DNA of 64,000 nucleotides, from assembly GCA_905206805.1 (NCBI GenBank), contig CAJLIR010000007.1, forward strand, positions 9,363 to 73,362, read 5' to 3'. Shown one piece after another: positions 5,881 through 13,337 of this stretch (positions are counted from its first letter, which is position 1; each line of letters starts with the position of its first letter). The notes beneath the pieces are model-generated. The model did no database searches. It was not told where the DNA came from and saw only the letters and a program-made list of their open reading frames with translations. The stretch is from an uncultured Caryophanales bacterium (lineage in GTDB: Bacteria > Bacillota_I > Bacilli_A > RF39 > UBA660). A program made the translations under genes and the position numbers.

Positions 5881-7886
5881 TATCTTCTTATACCTCCTTC
5901 TGACATTTCAGCAAGTTTTGCTTCTGCAAGTCTTTCTAATTTACTTTCATCGCCATGTGTCCATAAAGCATCAAAAATTGCTCCAAACTCTGCTCCTAAA
6001 CCTACGACAAAATCTCTTACTTTTTCTAAGTTATTATCATCAACTTGTGATAATCCCAGGGTTGTTGCATATCTTTCAGCTGTATCTAATGCTTGTATGT
6101 CTCTTTGGGTATAATTTTCATTTATTACATCATCTAGTGTTATAACTTGTTGATTACAGAATTGTACAAATTCTCTTGTTATATCTTCTCCTACTAGTGC
6201 TCTTAACATTTCTGGACTTCCTGTTGCGTATAACATTTTAGAAGCCATTTCCCATTTTCTTGGATCTGCGTTAGGTTTTTCACCATCATATTCACTTCTT
6301 AATGTTTCGCCTTTTTTATAAGCAATATATGAATAAATAGCAGGATGTATATTATGTTCACTTGCCCATTTTAACCAACTTTCAGTAGTTGTTTTAATAT
6401 AAACATGAGCAAATCTATTAAATAATGGTTCTGCTAATTGATTTGCAGCTAATGAATCTTCCATATCATTTCCCGCTGCAACAATTCTTGCATTGTCTGG
6501 TAATTTCCAAATACCATTAACTTCTCTATCTAATACTATATTAAATGCTATACCTTGAATACTTGGTAGCGCATTTGTAATTTCATCTAAAAATACAATA
6601 TGAAATCTATCTGGTTCTTTTTCACATTTTTCTTCTAATTTTTTCAACCAACTTGGCTTAACATCAATCATCTCACCTGTTGCTTGATTATAAACGCTTT
6701 TACCATTTAAACTTTCTGGTGTCGCATTTCTTAGATAAATAATTACACAATCAGGATCTATCTGTTTTACCCTTGCAGATTTACCTTCTGATGAAGGTCC
6801 ATGCAAAAATACTGCTACACCACTTTCTATTGCACCCTTAATAATTTCTTCTTCACTAACTTGTCCAAATTTTAAACCATAAGGATTTCTTCTTTTTTCA
6901 GCTTGTTTTCTTTCTTCTTCACTAACTTGTCCAAATTTTAAACCATAAGGATTTCTTCTTTTTTCAGCTTGTTTTCTTTCTTCTTCAAATTGAGTTTCTT
7001 CTTCAAATTGAGTTTTTTCTTCTGGTGACATATCTTGAACATGAGTAAATGTTGCTGTCTGTGTTAAATCGCGTAACATATATCTATCAAGATATTCCTT
7101 CATTTCTGTTCTACTAAAATCACCTTTATAATTATGATTTCTATCAAGAAATCTTATTCCAGAAACTAACCCTATTTTTGAAATTAATATTCCTGTTCTA
7201 TCATCAATTAACCATTTTACTGGTGATACTTCTACCCAAACATAATCACCATTCCTATATTCAATGCCATTCGAAAGTTTAAATTTATTTCCACCAAAAT
7301 AAGAATTTACTCTTATACGAATATATTTCTTTCCTTGATGTTCATATTCTTCATAAGTTATTGGATTGAATCCTGTATCATAATCATCATATTTTACTGA
7401 ATCAAATGTATAACTTCTTCCAGTTTTATTCATTCCCCTAGTATATTCTGATTCTAATATACTTTGCATTCTTGAATCAGCAGCATATTGTGGATATTCA
7501 CCATATTCTACTTCCCCAGTTCCGTTGTATCCCCTCACTCTGTTCGGGGAGATTTGAGAAAAGATTGCAGAAGATTGCAAAGCTGGGCGAACAGCACCAT
7601 TGCGTAGATACCTATAGTTGCAGTACCTATTACCATCTCGATCAACCGCGCGGACATCATTATCGTTATCATCTGATCTAGTCCAAAACCAACTAGTCCT
7701 TCCTTTTAAAGAACTATCTTCATCAATATTATAATATGTATTTTCGCATAAAAAGCTACCTGTCAATACACATAAATCTGAGATTGCAGCTTTTGTTCCA
7801 TACTCTCTCATTACTTCTAATTGAGATTCTTTATCATTACCCCAAATTTGTCCTTCCGACAATAAAGTTAAATCTTGATTATTCAT
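5880..7886 (-). CDS. DGR target protein: lectin-like variable domain fused to MoxR AAA+ ATPase
   Basis: Start 7886 (MNNQDLTLL) is chosen because GGTGGTGAT precedes it; five extra residues could be added upstream. The 668-residue protein has, in order: a C-type-lectin/DUF6273-like domain with RTSWFWTRSDD and the VR (about 77-103) ending NGAVRPAL; a second beta-rich DUF6273-like segment (GEYPQ, VSPVKWLIDDRTGILISK); a charged linker with a duplicated 22-residue unit; and a MoxR AAA+ module. The last has Walker A GPSSEGKS at 363-370, Walker B IVFLDE near 430-435, sensor 1 AAGN near 473 and arginine finger EPLFNRF near 491. There is no signal peptide or membrane segment, so it should be cytoplasmic. 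VR normally sits at the C-terminus of DGR targets; here it is N-terminal and followed by a complete ATPase. Confidence 0.9.
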   Translation of the reverse strand: MNNQDLTLLSEGQIWGNDKESQLEVMREYGTKAAISDLCVLTGSFLCENTYYNIDEDSSLKGRTSWFWTRSDDNDNDVRAVDRDGNRYCNYRYLRNGAVRPALQSSAIFSQISPNRVRGYNGTGEVEYGEYPQYAADSRMQSILESEYTRGMNKTGRSYTFDSVKYDDYDTGFNPITYEEYEHQGKKYIRIRVNSYFGGNKFKLSNGIEYRNGDYVWVEVSPVKWLIDDRTGILISKIGLVSGIRFLDRNHNYKGDFSRTEMKEYLDRYMLRDLTQTATFTHVQDMSPEEKTQFEEETQFEEERKQAEKRRNPYGLKFGQVSEEERKQAEKRRNPYGLKFGQVSEEEIIKGAIESGVAVFLHGPSSEGKSARVKQIDPDCVIIYLRNATPESLNGKSVYNQATGEMIDVKPSWLKKLEEKCEKEPDRFHIVFLDEITNALPSIQGIAFNIVLDREVNGIWKLPDNARIVAAGNDMEDSLAANQLAEPLFNRFAHVYIKTTTESWLKWASEHNIHPAIYSYIAYKKGETLRSEYDGEKPNADPRKWEMASKMLYATGSPEMLRALVGEDITREFVQFCNQQVITLDDVINENYTQRDIQALDTAERYATTLGLSQVDDNNLEKVRDFVVGLGAEFGAIFDALWTHGDESKLERLAEAKLAEMSEGGIRR
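6849..6980 (-). repeat. Perfect 66-bp tandem duplication in the target linker
   Basis: Copies at 6849-6914 and 6915-6980 are identical and encode EEERKQAEKRRNPYGLKFGQ plus VS twice. An 18-bp duplication (TQFEEE twice) abuts it at about 6981-7016. Perfect identity implies a very recent event. It changes the spacing between sensor and ATPase domains. Confidence 0.9.
7530..7550 (-). other. Hairpin just downstream of VR
   Basis: TCCCC (7530-7534) pairs with GGGGA (7546-7550) around an 11-base loop, 27 bases beyond the 3' end of VR in coding sense. In the Bordetella phage DGR a hairpin at this place marks the target for retrohoming. This stem is short, so the match is suggestive. Confidence 0.4.
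7578..7657 (-). repeat. DGR variable repeat (VR)
   Basis: These 80 bases match TR at 9181-9260 with a fixed offset of 1603 and no gaps. Eleven positions differ, and every one is an A in TR read in coding sense (27 of the 80 TR bases are A). TR would encode VNKNGNRNNKYRYKRNGAVR where VR encodes VDRDGNRYCNYRYLRNGAVR; D to A follows in RPAL. Eight codons are altered. The 3' end GCTGTTCGCCCAG is unchanged and free of A except one, as expected for the initiation of mutagenic homology. Confidence 0.97.
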
Positions 7887-7951
7887 TTTTATCACCACCA
7901 TAACTATATTTTACCATATAAATTCTTTTTTTCTTATTATTTTTGCGAATT

Positions 7952-8980
7952 TTATATTTTTTTATCTAAATTGGATAATAATTTATCCATACTCTTTTCA
8001 TTAGAACATTTTAAATGTGCTTTAAAAGAGTTAATTCTCATACTGATATATTCTTCATCAATAATGGACTTGTCTTTCAATTTTTTCATTGTTTTAATAT
8101 GTTTTTTCATTCTCTCTTTAGAAGAAAATCTAAGTTTTCTAATAACTTTCCCACTACTAGTGAGAATATGATTAAAGCCAAGAAAATCTATGCCATTGTA
8201 AGCAATCCCAATCTGCGTTTTTTGATTGAGTTTTAAATTTAATTCCTCATTACATACTTTATTTATTTCTTTTAAACAATGTTGCAAGTATTGTTTATTG
8301 CGGTGAATTAATATAAAATCATCCATATATCTAACATAACCTTTTATCCTTAATTGTTCTTTAACTAATCTATCAATTCTATCAAGATAATACAAAGCAA
8401 ACCATTGGCTAGATTGATTACCTAATGCTAACCCTTTTCCTAAATTATTTGGTTGTTCATTTATAATTTTATTAATAAACCAAAATTCATCATCGGAAAA
8501 ATCAACTTTTTTTAATCTGTTTATTAAAATATCATGATCAATACTAGGAAAATATTTATGAATATCACATTTTAAATAATAAACTTTATTGTCTTTGTTT
8601 CTAAAAAATTCTTTTTGCAAAAAATATTTTAATCTATCCATACCATATTTTGTTCCCTTACTTTTTCTACATGCAACATTATCATTAATTAGCTTTTTTT
8701 CAATTTTTGGAATTAAAATATTATCACAAAAACATCTTAGTACAATTCTATCTCTATAGGGTAAAGCTTGTATCAATCTCTCTTTTGGTTCATATATTAA
8801 GAATTCTTTATACTTACCGATCTTATATCGTTTTGATGTTAACTCTTTTTTCAATTTATAAATATTTTCAGAAATATTTGTTTCAAATCTTATTACTTCC
8901 CCTTTGTGTTGTTTTGATCTTCTGCATTTTTTATGTGCATTATATAAATTTTCAAAACTAAATATATTTTCTAACTTCAT
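7952..8980 (-). CDS. DGR reverse transcriptase
   Basis: The start at 8980 (MKLENIFSFENLYNAHKKCR) is preceded by GGTGAT and matches the usual N-terminus of DGR enzymes; upstream in-frame codons to 9070 look non-coding. The 342-residue protein has the fingers-palm motifs of a group-II-like RT: VYYLKCDIHKYFPSIDHD (first metal site), GLALGNQSSQWFALYYLDRI (motif 4 in GxxxSQ form, typical of DGR rather than retron or intron QGxxxSP), the catalytic YMDD in YVRYMDDFILIH, and KTQIGIAYNGIDFLGFNH. No maturase or endonuclease domain follows, which excludes a group II intron. It lies between TR and the target gene and should copy TR RNA with adenine mutagenesis together with Avd. Confidence 0.95.
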   Translation of the reverse strand: MKLENIFSFENLYNAHKKCRRSKQHKGEVIRFETNISENIYKLKKELTSKRYKIGKYKEFLIYEPKERLIQALPYRDRIVLRCFCDNILIPKIEKKLINDNVACRKSKGTKYGMDRLKYFLQKEFFRNKDNKVYYLKCDIHKYFPSIDHDILINRLKKVDFSDDEFWFINKIINEQPNNLGKGLALGNQSSQWFALYYLDRIDRLVKEQLRIKGYVRYMDDFILIHRNKQYLQHCLKEINKVCNEELNLKLNQKTQIGIAYNGIDFLGFNHILTSSGKVIRKLRFSSKERMKKHIKTMKKLKDKSIIDEEYISMRINSFKAHLKCSNEKSMDKLLSNLDKKI

Positions 8981-9180
8981 TTTATCACCACTAAAAAAGT
9001 GCCCCTTTAAACCTTCAAAAATAAATAAGATATTGTTGTTGGTGTGAGCACTAAAATTTATCCACCGCACTATTATAGCGGTTAGAAAAGTAAATAATTC
9101 CTTTGCTTTAAAGTTTTGATATATCTTACTTAAAATATATTTCTCTGACCTGTTTTTTAGATTCTAAAATCTCTTCAAAA

Positions 9181-9260
9181 GCAAATCTGGGCGAACAGCA
9201 CCATTGCGTTTATACCTATATTTGTTGTTCCTATTACCATTTTTATTAACCGCGCGGACA
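9181..9260 (-). repeat. DGR template repeat (TR)
   Basis: This 80-base non-coding segment lies between avd and the RT gene and is the master copy for VR at 7578-7657. In coding sense it is rich in AAT/AAC/AAA codons, the design that gives broad amino-acid choice when adenines mutate. All 11 differences to VR are at its adenines. Confidence 0.97.
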
Positions 9261-9303
9261 AAGACAAAGCCCTGCACCAAAGGTGCAACACAAGCAAGTC
9301 CGC
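9254..9303 (-). ncRNA. Structured 5' part of the DGR template RNA
   Basis: On the minus strand GCGGAC (9298-9303) can pair with GTCCGC (9254-9259), which includes the first bases of TR. Inside this stem lies a perfect TGCACC-TTT-GGTGCA hairpin (about 9272-9286). The fold would present the beginning of TR at the base of a stem. RNA flanking TR is known to be needed for cDNA synthesis in the Bordetella phage system. Confidence 0.45.
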
Positions 9304-9350
9304 TAGAATAAATTATTTACTTAATTAAAAACCTTTCAGTTTAAAATCCA

Positions 9351-9941
9351 TTAATTATTTGTACGATTACTCCATCTGGTATCATCACTTTTTTTCCATG
9401 CTGCTATCAAATTAATAGCTTCACCAATTTGGATAGAAATTTGCTTAAATTGTCTAGATAAAATGCAATTACAATTTTCCGCTAACATGGATATATATCC
9501 TAACATTTTTAATTTTATTATTGCATCTTTTTGAAATTTTTCGCGTTTTTTCTTATTTTCTAAGCAATCAATTCTAACAAAATTACCTTGTAAAAGCAAT
9601 TCTAATATCTCTAAAGATAAATTTTGCATACGATTAACGAATACACCTCTATATTTTGCTGGAGATTTTTCGGTAACTGCAATTATATATGCTCCCAATT
9701 TTTTCACAACTGTAATAACCATTAAATCATTTGCATTAAATGGAATTTTTTCAATTTTTTCTAATTCACTATCTTTCTCAAGATTATCTTTAACTTTTTT
9801 CTTGTCAAACTTTTGATTATTAGCTGTTGCTAAAGCTTGTTTTACTGCAACTTTATCAGCAATATTATTTAAATTTTCATTCATATCTTCCAATTTTTTT
9901 GGAATTTTAAGATTGTTAGCTCTACTAACTTGTAACATCAA
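9351..9941 (-). CDS. avd: DGR accessory protein Avd, four-helix bundle
   Basis: The C-terminal 130 of 196 residues match the four-helix-bundle family (23S-rRNA-IVP/Avd-like): SPAKYRGVFVNRMQNLSLEI, then KDAIIKLKMLGYISMLAENC, then CILSRQFKQISIQIGEAINL ending IAAWKKSD, where related proteins have LxGWIKS. It is rich in K and R, as needed for RNA and RT binding. The first 65 residues are an extra charged, helical extension not usual in Avd (about 125 residues). It lies upstream of TR and RT as in most DGRs. Start is 9941 or 9938 (two ATGs) with a weak ribosome site. Confidence 0.9.
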   Translation of the reverse strand: MMLQVSRANNLKIPKKLEDMNENLNNIADKVAVKQALATANNQKFDKKKVKDNLEKDSELEKIEKIPFNANDLMVITVVKKLGAYIIAVTEKSPAKYRGVFVNRMQNLSLEILELLLQGNFVRIDCLENKKKREKFQKDAIIKLKMLGYISMLAENCNCILSRQFKQISIQIGEAINLIAAWKKSDDTRWSNRTNN

Positions 9942-9972
9942 ACCACGACCTTTTCTATATAAACATAACCCA

Positions 9973-10000
9973 ATTATAATCTATAATAGAAGTTTCTCAA
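9973..10000 (-). promoter_or_regulatory. Promoter of the DGR operon
   Basis: On the minus strand TTGAGA (9995-10000), a 16-base spacer and TATAAT (9973-9978) lie 32 bases before the avd start. No other strong promoter is seen before the target gene, so avd, TR RNA, RT, target and VWA genes may share this transcript. Confidence 0.55.
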
Positions 10001-10048
10001 AAAGATAGATTTAGGTACTGCTAATTACTACTACTTATATATGTACTT

Positions 10049-10387
10049 TTAATTATTTAAAAAATAACTTACAACTGATAGTTCTAAAACTATCCATAAC
10101 AATGTTTTTCTTATATCTTTTTCTTCAATGATATTACTTATACAATATTCCTTTATATATGAAATTTTTACTGGTAATTCAATTTTTCTACCATTTATAC
10201 CTATTGTTTTTAAAATCAAATCTGTTGCTATGCAACTTCCTTCCTCAACAATAGCTCCAATTTCTTCCTTATTATCATAAAAGAATTCAGTTACATCATC
10301 AACTAATCTATTATTTTCTCTAAATTTGTCTACCTTACTACTTTTCTGTATTTCTTCTAATTTTGCATTAATTAATTGTTCTAACAC
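10049..10387 (-). CDS. Unknown small protein
   Basis: The 112-residue frame uses GTG at 10387 (LEQLINAKLEEIQKSSKVDK...). In-frame codons continue upstream (LNINLTNEEVEN) without ATG, so the true start is uncertain. The protein is helical, with one hydrophobic stretch near the end (LLWIVLELSVVSYFL). No family is recognised. It lies immediately upstream of the DGR promoter and divergent to the tandem-HTH gene. Confidence 0.45.
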   Translation of the reverse strand: MLEQLINAKLEEIQKSSKVDKFRENNRLVDDVTEFFYDNKEEIGAIVEEGSCIATDLILKTIGINGRKIELPVKISYIKEYCISNIIEEKDIRKTLLWIVLELSVVSYFLNN

Positions 10388-10448
10388 ATTTTCTACTTCT
10401 TCATTAGTTAAATTAATATTTAATGGGAAAATAATATTGGTGATGATT

Positions 10449-10898
10449 ATGTTTGATAATAATATAAGATATTGTAGAGAAGAATTAGAGATGACACAAA
10501 CTGAACTTGGATATATATTTGGGGTATCAGATTCAGCTGTTCGATCTTGGGAAACTGCTCATGACTCTATACCATTACCAAAACTCATTAAATTTTGTAA
10601 TATGTATGATTATTCATTGGATTTCGTATGTGGTTTAATAAGAAATAATATTAAATATGGGAAATTTACAACTGATAAAATTAAAATAAGTAAAAAACTA
10701 AAAGAATTAAGAAATAAATTAGGAATTTCCCAACAAAAATTATCTGATGATTGCAAAATTTCACAAACTACTTATAGTGGTTATGAAACAGGTAACTATT
10801 TAATTAACACAATGAATTTGTACTATATTTGTAAAACATATAATGTACCAATGGATTGGATAGTTGGTAGAACAAATAATTCTAGAATTGATAAATAA
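10449..10898 (+). CDS. Regulator with two XRE-type HTH domains
   Basis: Start 10449 (MFDNNIRYCREELEM) is preceded by GGTGAT; an ATG six bases upstream is the alternative. The 149-residue protein has two HTH_3 domains in tandem: REELEMTQTELGYIFGVSDS-AVRSWE (about 7-60) and LRNKLGISQQKLSDDCKISQ-TTYSGYE (about 80-140), ending NVPMDWIVGR as in many cI-like proteins. Two domains in one chain suggest binding to a direct repeat as a monomer. It sits divergently from the DGR side and may control it. Confidence 0.75.
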   Translation: MFDNNIRYCREELEMTQTELGYIFGVSDSAVRSWETAHDSIPLPKLIKFCNMYDYSLDFVCGLIRNNIKYGKFTTDKIKISKKLKELRNKLGISQQKLSDDCKISQTTYSGYETGNYLINTMNLYYICKTYNVPMDWIVGRTNNSRIDK

Positions 10899-10940
10899 AA
10901 AAACGAGAGTATGATATAAAAATAACATATTCTCGCTTTT
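10897..10940. terminator. Bidirectional terminator
   Basis: CGAGAGTATG (10904-10913) pairs with CATATTCTCG (10926-10935) with one G-U pair, flanked by an A-run and a T-run, between two convergent genes. Confidence 0.65.
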
Positions 10941-11334
10941 ATAGTATATTTAATGAATAATAATAGTCATATACATTTAATTTATTATTAATTTTAATAT
11001 TAATTTCATCATTATTAAAATTATATTGAAAAATATTAAATAACATTTCTACTGTAAACTTTTGTTTTTCTAATAATGATAATTCCATATACTTTGCAAA
11101 AATAAATATTAAGTTTTCATATTTAGCAAAGTTAATTATTACTTTTTTAGAATTAGGATCAAATATTAATACTATTTCTTGAAATAATTTAATAAAATTA
11201 TCAATATTATAGTTTGGTACAAATCCTAAATTTTCAAATAAATGTATGGCTAATCTAACTTTATCAATACCACTTAACTTATCTACCATCTTAACTAATG
11301 TTATAACATTTTCAGTATTATTACTCAATAACAT
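10939..11334 (-). CDS. Unknown helical protein
   Basis: The 131-residue product (MLLSNNTENVITLVKMVDKL...) is alpha-helical and rich in hydrophobic residues but has no clear membrane span. ATG follows a short AAGGAGAAT site. No family is recognised. It lies between the convergent tandem-HTH gene and the relaxase, so it belongs to the mobile element. Confidence 0.5.
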   Translation of the reverse strand: MLLSNNTENVITLVKMVDKLSGIDKVRLAIHLFENLGFVPNYNIDNFIKLFQEIVLIFDPNSKKVIINFAKYENLIFIFAKYMELSLLEKQKFTVEMLFNIFQYNFNNDEINIKINNKLNVYDYYYSLNIL

Positions 11335-11506
11335 AATATTCTCCTTCCTTTTTTGACATTTAAGGCAATTATTTTAAAGTACAGATAAGAGATTAAACCC
11401 TACATTAAAACTCCAATATAGACGATTTAATGGGATTAAACACCATTTTTCTGCACTTCTATTTATCACTCTAGAAAATTAAAAAATCAATACCATTTTT
11501 ATCTTT

Positions 11507-12802
11507 TTATCTGCTTAAATCAAAATCATCAGATTTATCATAATCTTTATCTAATTCATCTATATCTTTAACTCTTGTTTTTAAATAATCTGGTGCCTCT
11601 ACATATTCAAATAATTCATCTTGTTTAGTTGTTCCTCTAGATATTTTAATTACATCATTCATATCAAAATCATTATTATCATAGTAATCTTTAACTTCTA
11701 TAGTTGTTTCGTCTTTTGTCTTTTCATTACCAAATTGTAATATCTTTCTAAAAAATTTCTTAATTGCTTCTAATATTACTTCAATATAGTTTCTTAATTT
11801 GTTATTTTCTTCAGTTAAGTTTTGATTTCTAATAGTAAGAGATTTAACTTCTTTTTTAAGATTTGTATTTTCTTTTTCCAATATTTGATGGCTTTTAGTA
11901 AATGTTTTTACTTCATTAAATAATTGTTCTATCTTAGGTTGAAATTCTAATACCTTTTCAGTTTCTTTAATAACATTATTCATAGATTCAAAGGTTTCAT
12001 TTTTAACCTTTATATATTCATTACTAAAGATAGTGCTTTTACTAGATTTCATTTTATCATTTAGATCACTTATGGCTTGTTCTAAATTTTTATTAATAGT
12101 TTCAACTTTATTTTCATAATATCTAGTTGCTTTCTTTAATTCTTTAGTTTTTAAATGTTCTCTACTACTGCCTTTAATACCTCTTTCTAAATCAAAGCCT
12201 TTTTCAGTTAGTCGCTCGTGATATTTGTCTTGCAATTGGGATAAGTGTATTTTATCCTTTATAAATTGTTTTTTAGATATTGTCCATCTTTCAGTATTAG
12301 TTCTTTTATCTAATTTTTTAACAAGTGGTACTACTACACAATGAATATGTGGTGATTTTTCATCTAAATGAATTGTTGCGTGAAGTATTTGTTCTTTATT
12401 ATAACCTAAATCATTATAAACAAATTCCATACAAGTATTTGCCCACTTCATTAAATCATCATTACTCATATTTTCAAAAAATTTAGGTGAAGCAGTAAAT
12501 AATAATTCATCTGCTACACAATTTCTTGATTGATTAAGCATTTGTATATAACTTCTTTGTCTTTCTTTTCTTTCAGTTTTTTGCTTTTCATTATGTTGTT
12601 TTTCGTATTCTTTTGTTATCTCTTTAAATCTTTTAACATATTTATAATTTAATGGTACTAATTCTAAATTTTTATAACTATCTTCAACCCTTATATCAGG
12701 ATTAGAATTATATGCTTTCTTTTCGCGTTTGTTATGAGAACCAATCCCAGCTAAATCGTATGTAGTCATAATAGGTTCACTTCTAAATATTGCATAATTC
12801 AT
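11507..12802 (-). CDS. MobV-family relaxase (plasmid recombination enzyme, Pre/Mob)
   Basis: The 431-residue protein has motif I of the MOBV family (FRSEPIMTTYDLAGIGSHNK) and the metal-binding motif HLDEKSPHIHCVVVPL, the HxDExxPHxH signature. The C-terminal half (about 230-370) is coiled coil, as in MobM of pMV158. It nicks oriT and leads the strand into a recipient using another element's transfer channel; no type IV secretion genes are seen here. AGGAGATTG precedes the start. It marks the region as mobilizable rather than self-transmissible. Confidence 0.93.
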   Translation of the reverse strand: MNYAIFRSEPIMTTYDLAGIGSHNKREKKAYNSNPDIRVEDSYKNLELVPLNYKYVKRFKEITKEYEKQHNEKQKTERKERQRSYIQMLNQSRNCVADELLFTASPKFFENMSNDDLMKWANTCMEFVYNDLGYNKEQILHATIHLDEKSPHIHCVVVPLVKKLDKRTNTERWTISKKQFIKDKIHLSQLQDKYHERLTEKGFDLERGIKGSSREHLKTKELKKATRYYENKVETINKNLEQAISDLNDKMKSSKSTIFSNEYIKVKNETFESMNNVIKETEKVLEFQPKIEQLFNEVKTFTKSHQILEKENTNLKKEVKSLTIRNQNLTEENNKLRNYIEVILEAIKKFFRKILQFGNEKTKDETTIEVKDYYDNNDFDMNDVIKISRGTTKQDELFEYVEAPDYLKTRVKDIDELDKDYDKSDDFDLSR

Positions 12803-12830
12803 TATATCAATCTCCTCTCTTTTTTAACAA

Positions 12831-12860
12831 AATAAAAAGAATATGCGTTTAACATATTCT
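12831..12860 (-). terminator. Terminator between relaxase and right junction
   Basis: AGAATATG (12838-12845) pairs with CATATTCT (12853-12860) and on the minus strand is followed by T residues. It would stop readthrough from the interrupted lipoprotein gene into the relaxase. A TAGTGT-TTATA sequence next to it is a poor relative of the MOBV nick core. Confidence 0.5.
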
Positions 12861-12909
12861 AGTGTTTATAAGATACTAATTGAATTGATATAACCTCAAA
12901 CTTATTCAT

Positions 12910-12945
12910 TTATAAAAGTTGTGTACTTTTGTGTGTCATAACATA
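12910..12945. mobile_element. Probable right end of the integrative element (att junction)
   Basis: Coding resemblance to the LolA/GerS-like lipoprotein family stops after GVYVM (near 12937-12945); from there the frame reads THKSTQLL and ends. I place the junction here. The exact core cannot be fixed because the left junction is outside the window. Confidence 0.5.
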
Positions 12946-13224
12946 AACTCCATCTTTGTTTTTTAATATAATTTGTTCATGATTATTTGTTTTATTTTTT
13001 AAACTTACTCTAAAATAATCACCAGTTTTATAAGCTACATCTACATCATAGTCATAAACATATTCTGCATTTATAATTTCAAGTTCACCTACGACATGAT
13101 ATGCGCTACTATTTTCAATTTTTTTTGTAAGCTCTTTTAATATATCCTTTTCGCCTTTTTTTCCACAACCAGAAAACAAAAATAAACAAACTGCACATAT
13201 ACTTACTAAAAGTATTTTTTTCAT
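12910..13224 (-). pseudogene. Lipoprotein gene (LolA/GerS-like) truncated by the element
   Basis: The 104-residue frame starts with a lipoprotein signal (MKKILLVSICAVCLFLFSGC, Cys 20). It continues with the N-terminal strands of a LolA-like lipoprotein (AYHVVGELEIINAEYVYDYD, KTGDYFRVSLKNKTNNHEQI, LKNKDGVYVMT). Relatives in Bacillota are over 200 residues and continue after this point, so about half the protein is missing. The remainder is expected beyond the left edge of the window, past the recombinase. The fragment may still be made and exported but should not work. Confidence 0.6.
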
Positions 13225-13337
13225 TTTTTCACCTCATAATTAATTTCATTTAATTATATGGAACAAATATTCTAATTATGATGAATAAATTTATTTTTTC
13301 TGGAAATTATATTAATGAAACTACGAAAGGAGATTAT

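Noticed and set aside
7952..9070. Group II intron or retron as source of the reverse transcriptase
   Set aside because: There is no maturase or endonuclease domain, no intron fold, and no msr/msd. TR, VR and Avd around it, and the GxxxSQ motif, identify a DGR.
8981..9070. N-terminal extension of the reverse transcriptase
   Set aside because: Residues upstream of MKLENIF do not resemble DGR enzymes, and the GGTGAT site supports the start at 8980.
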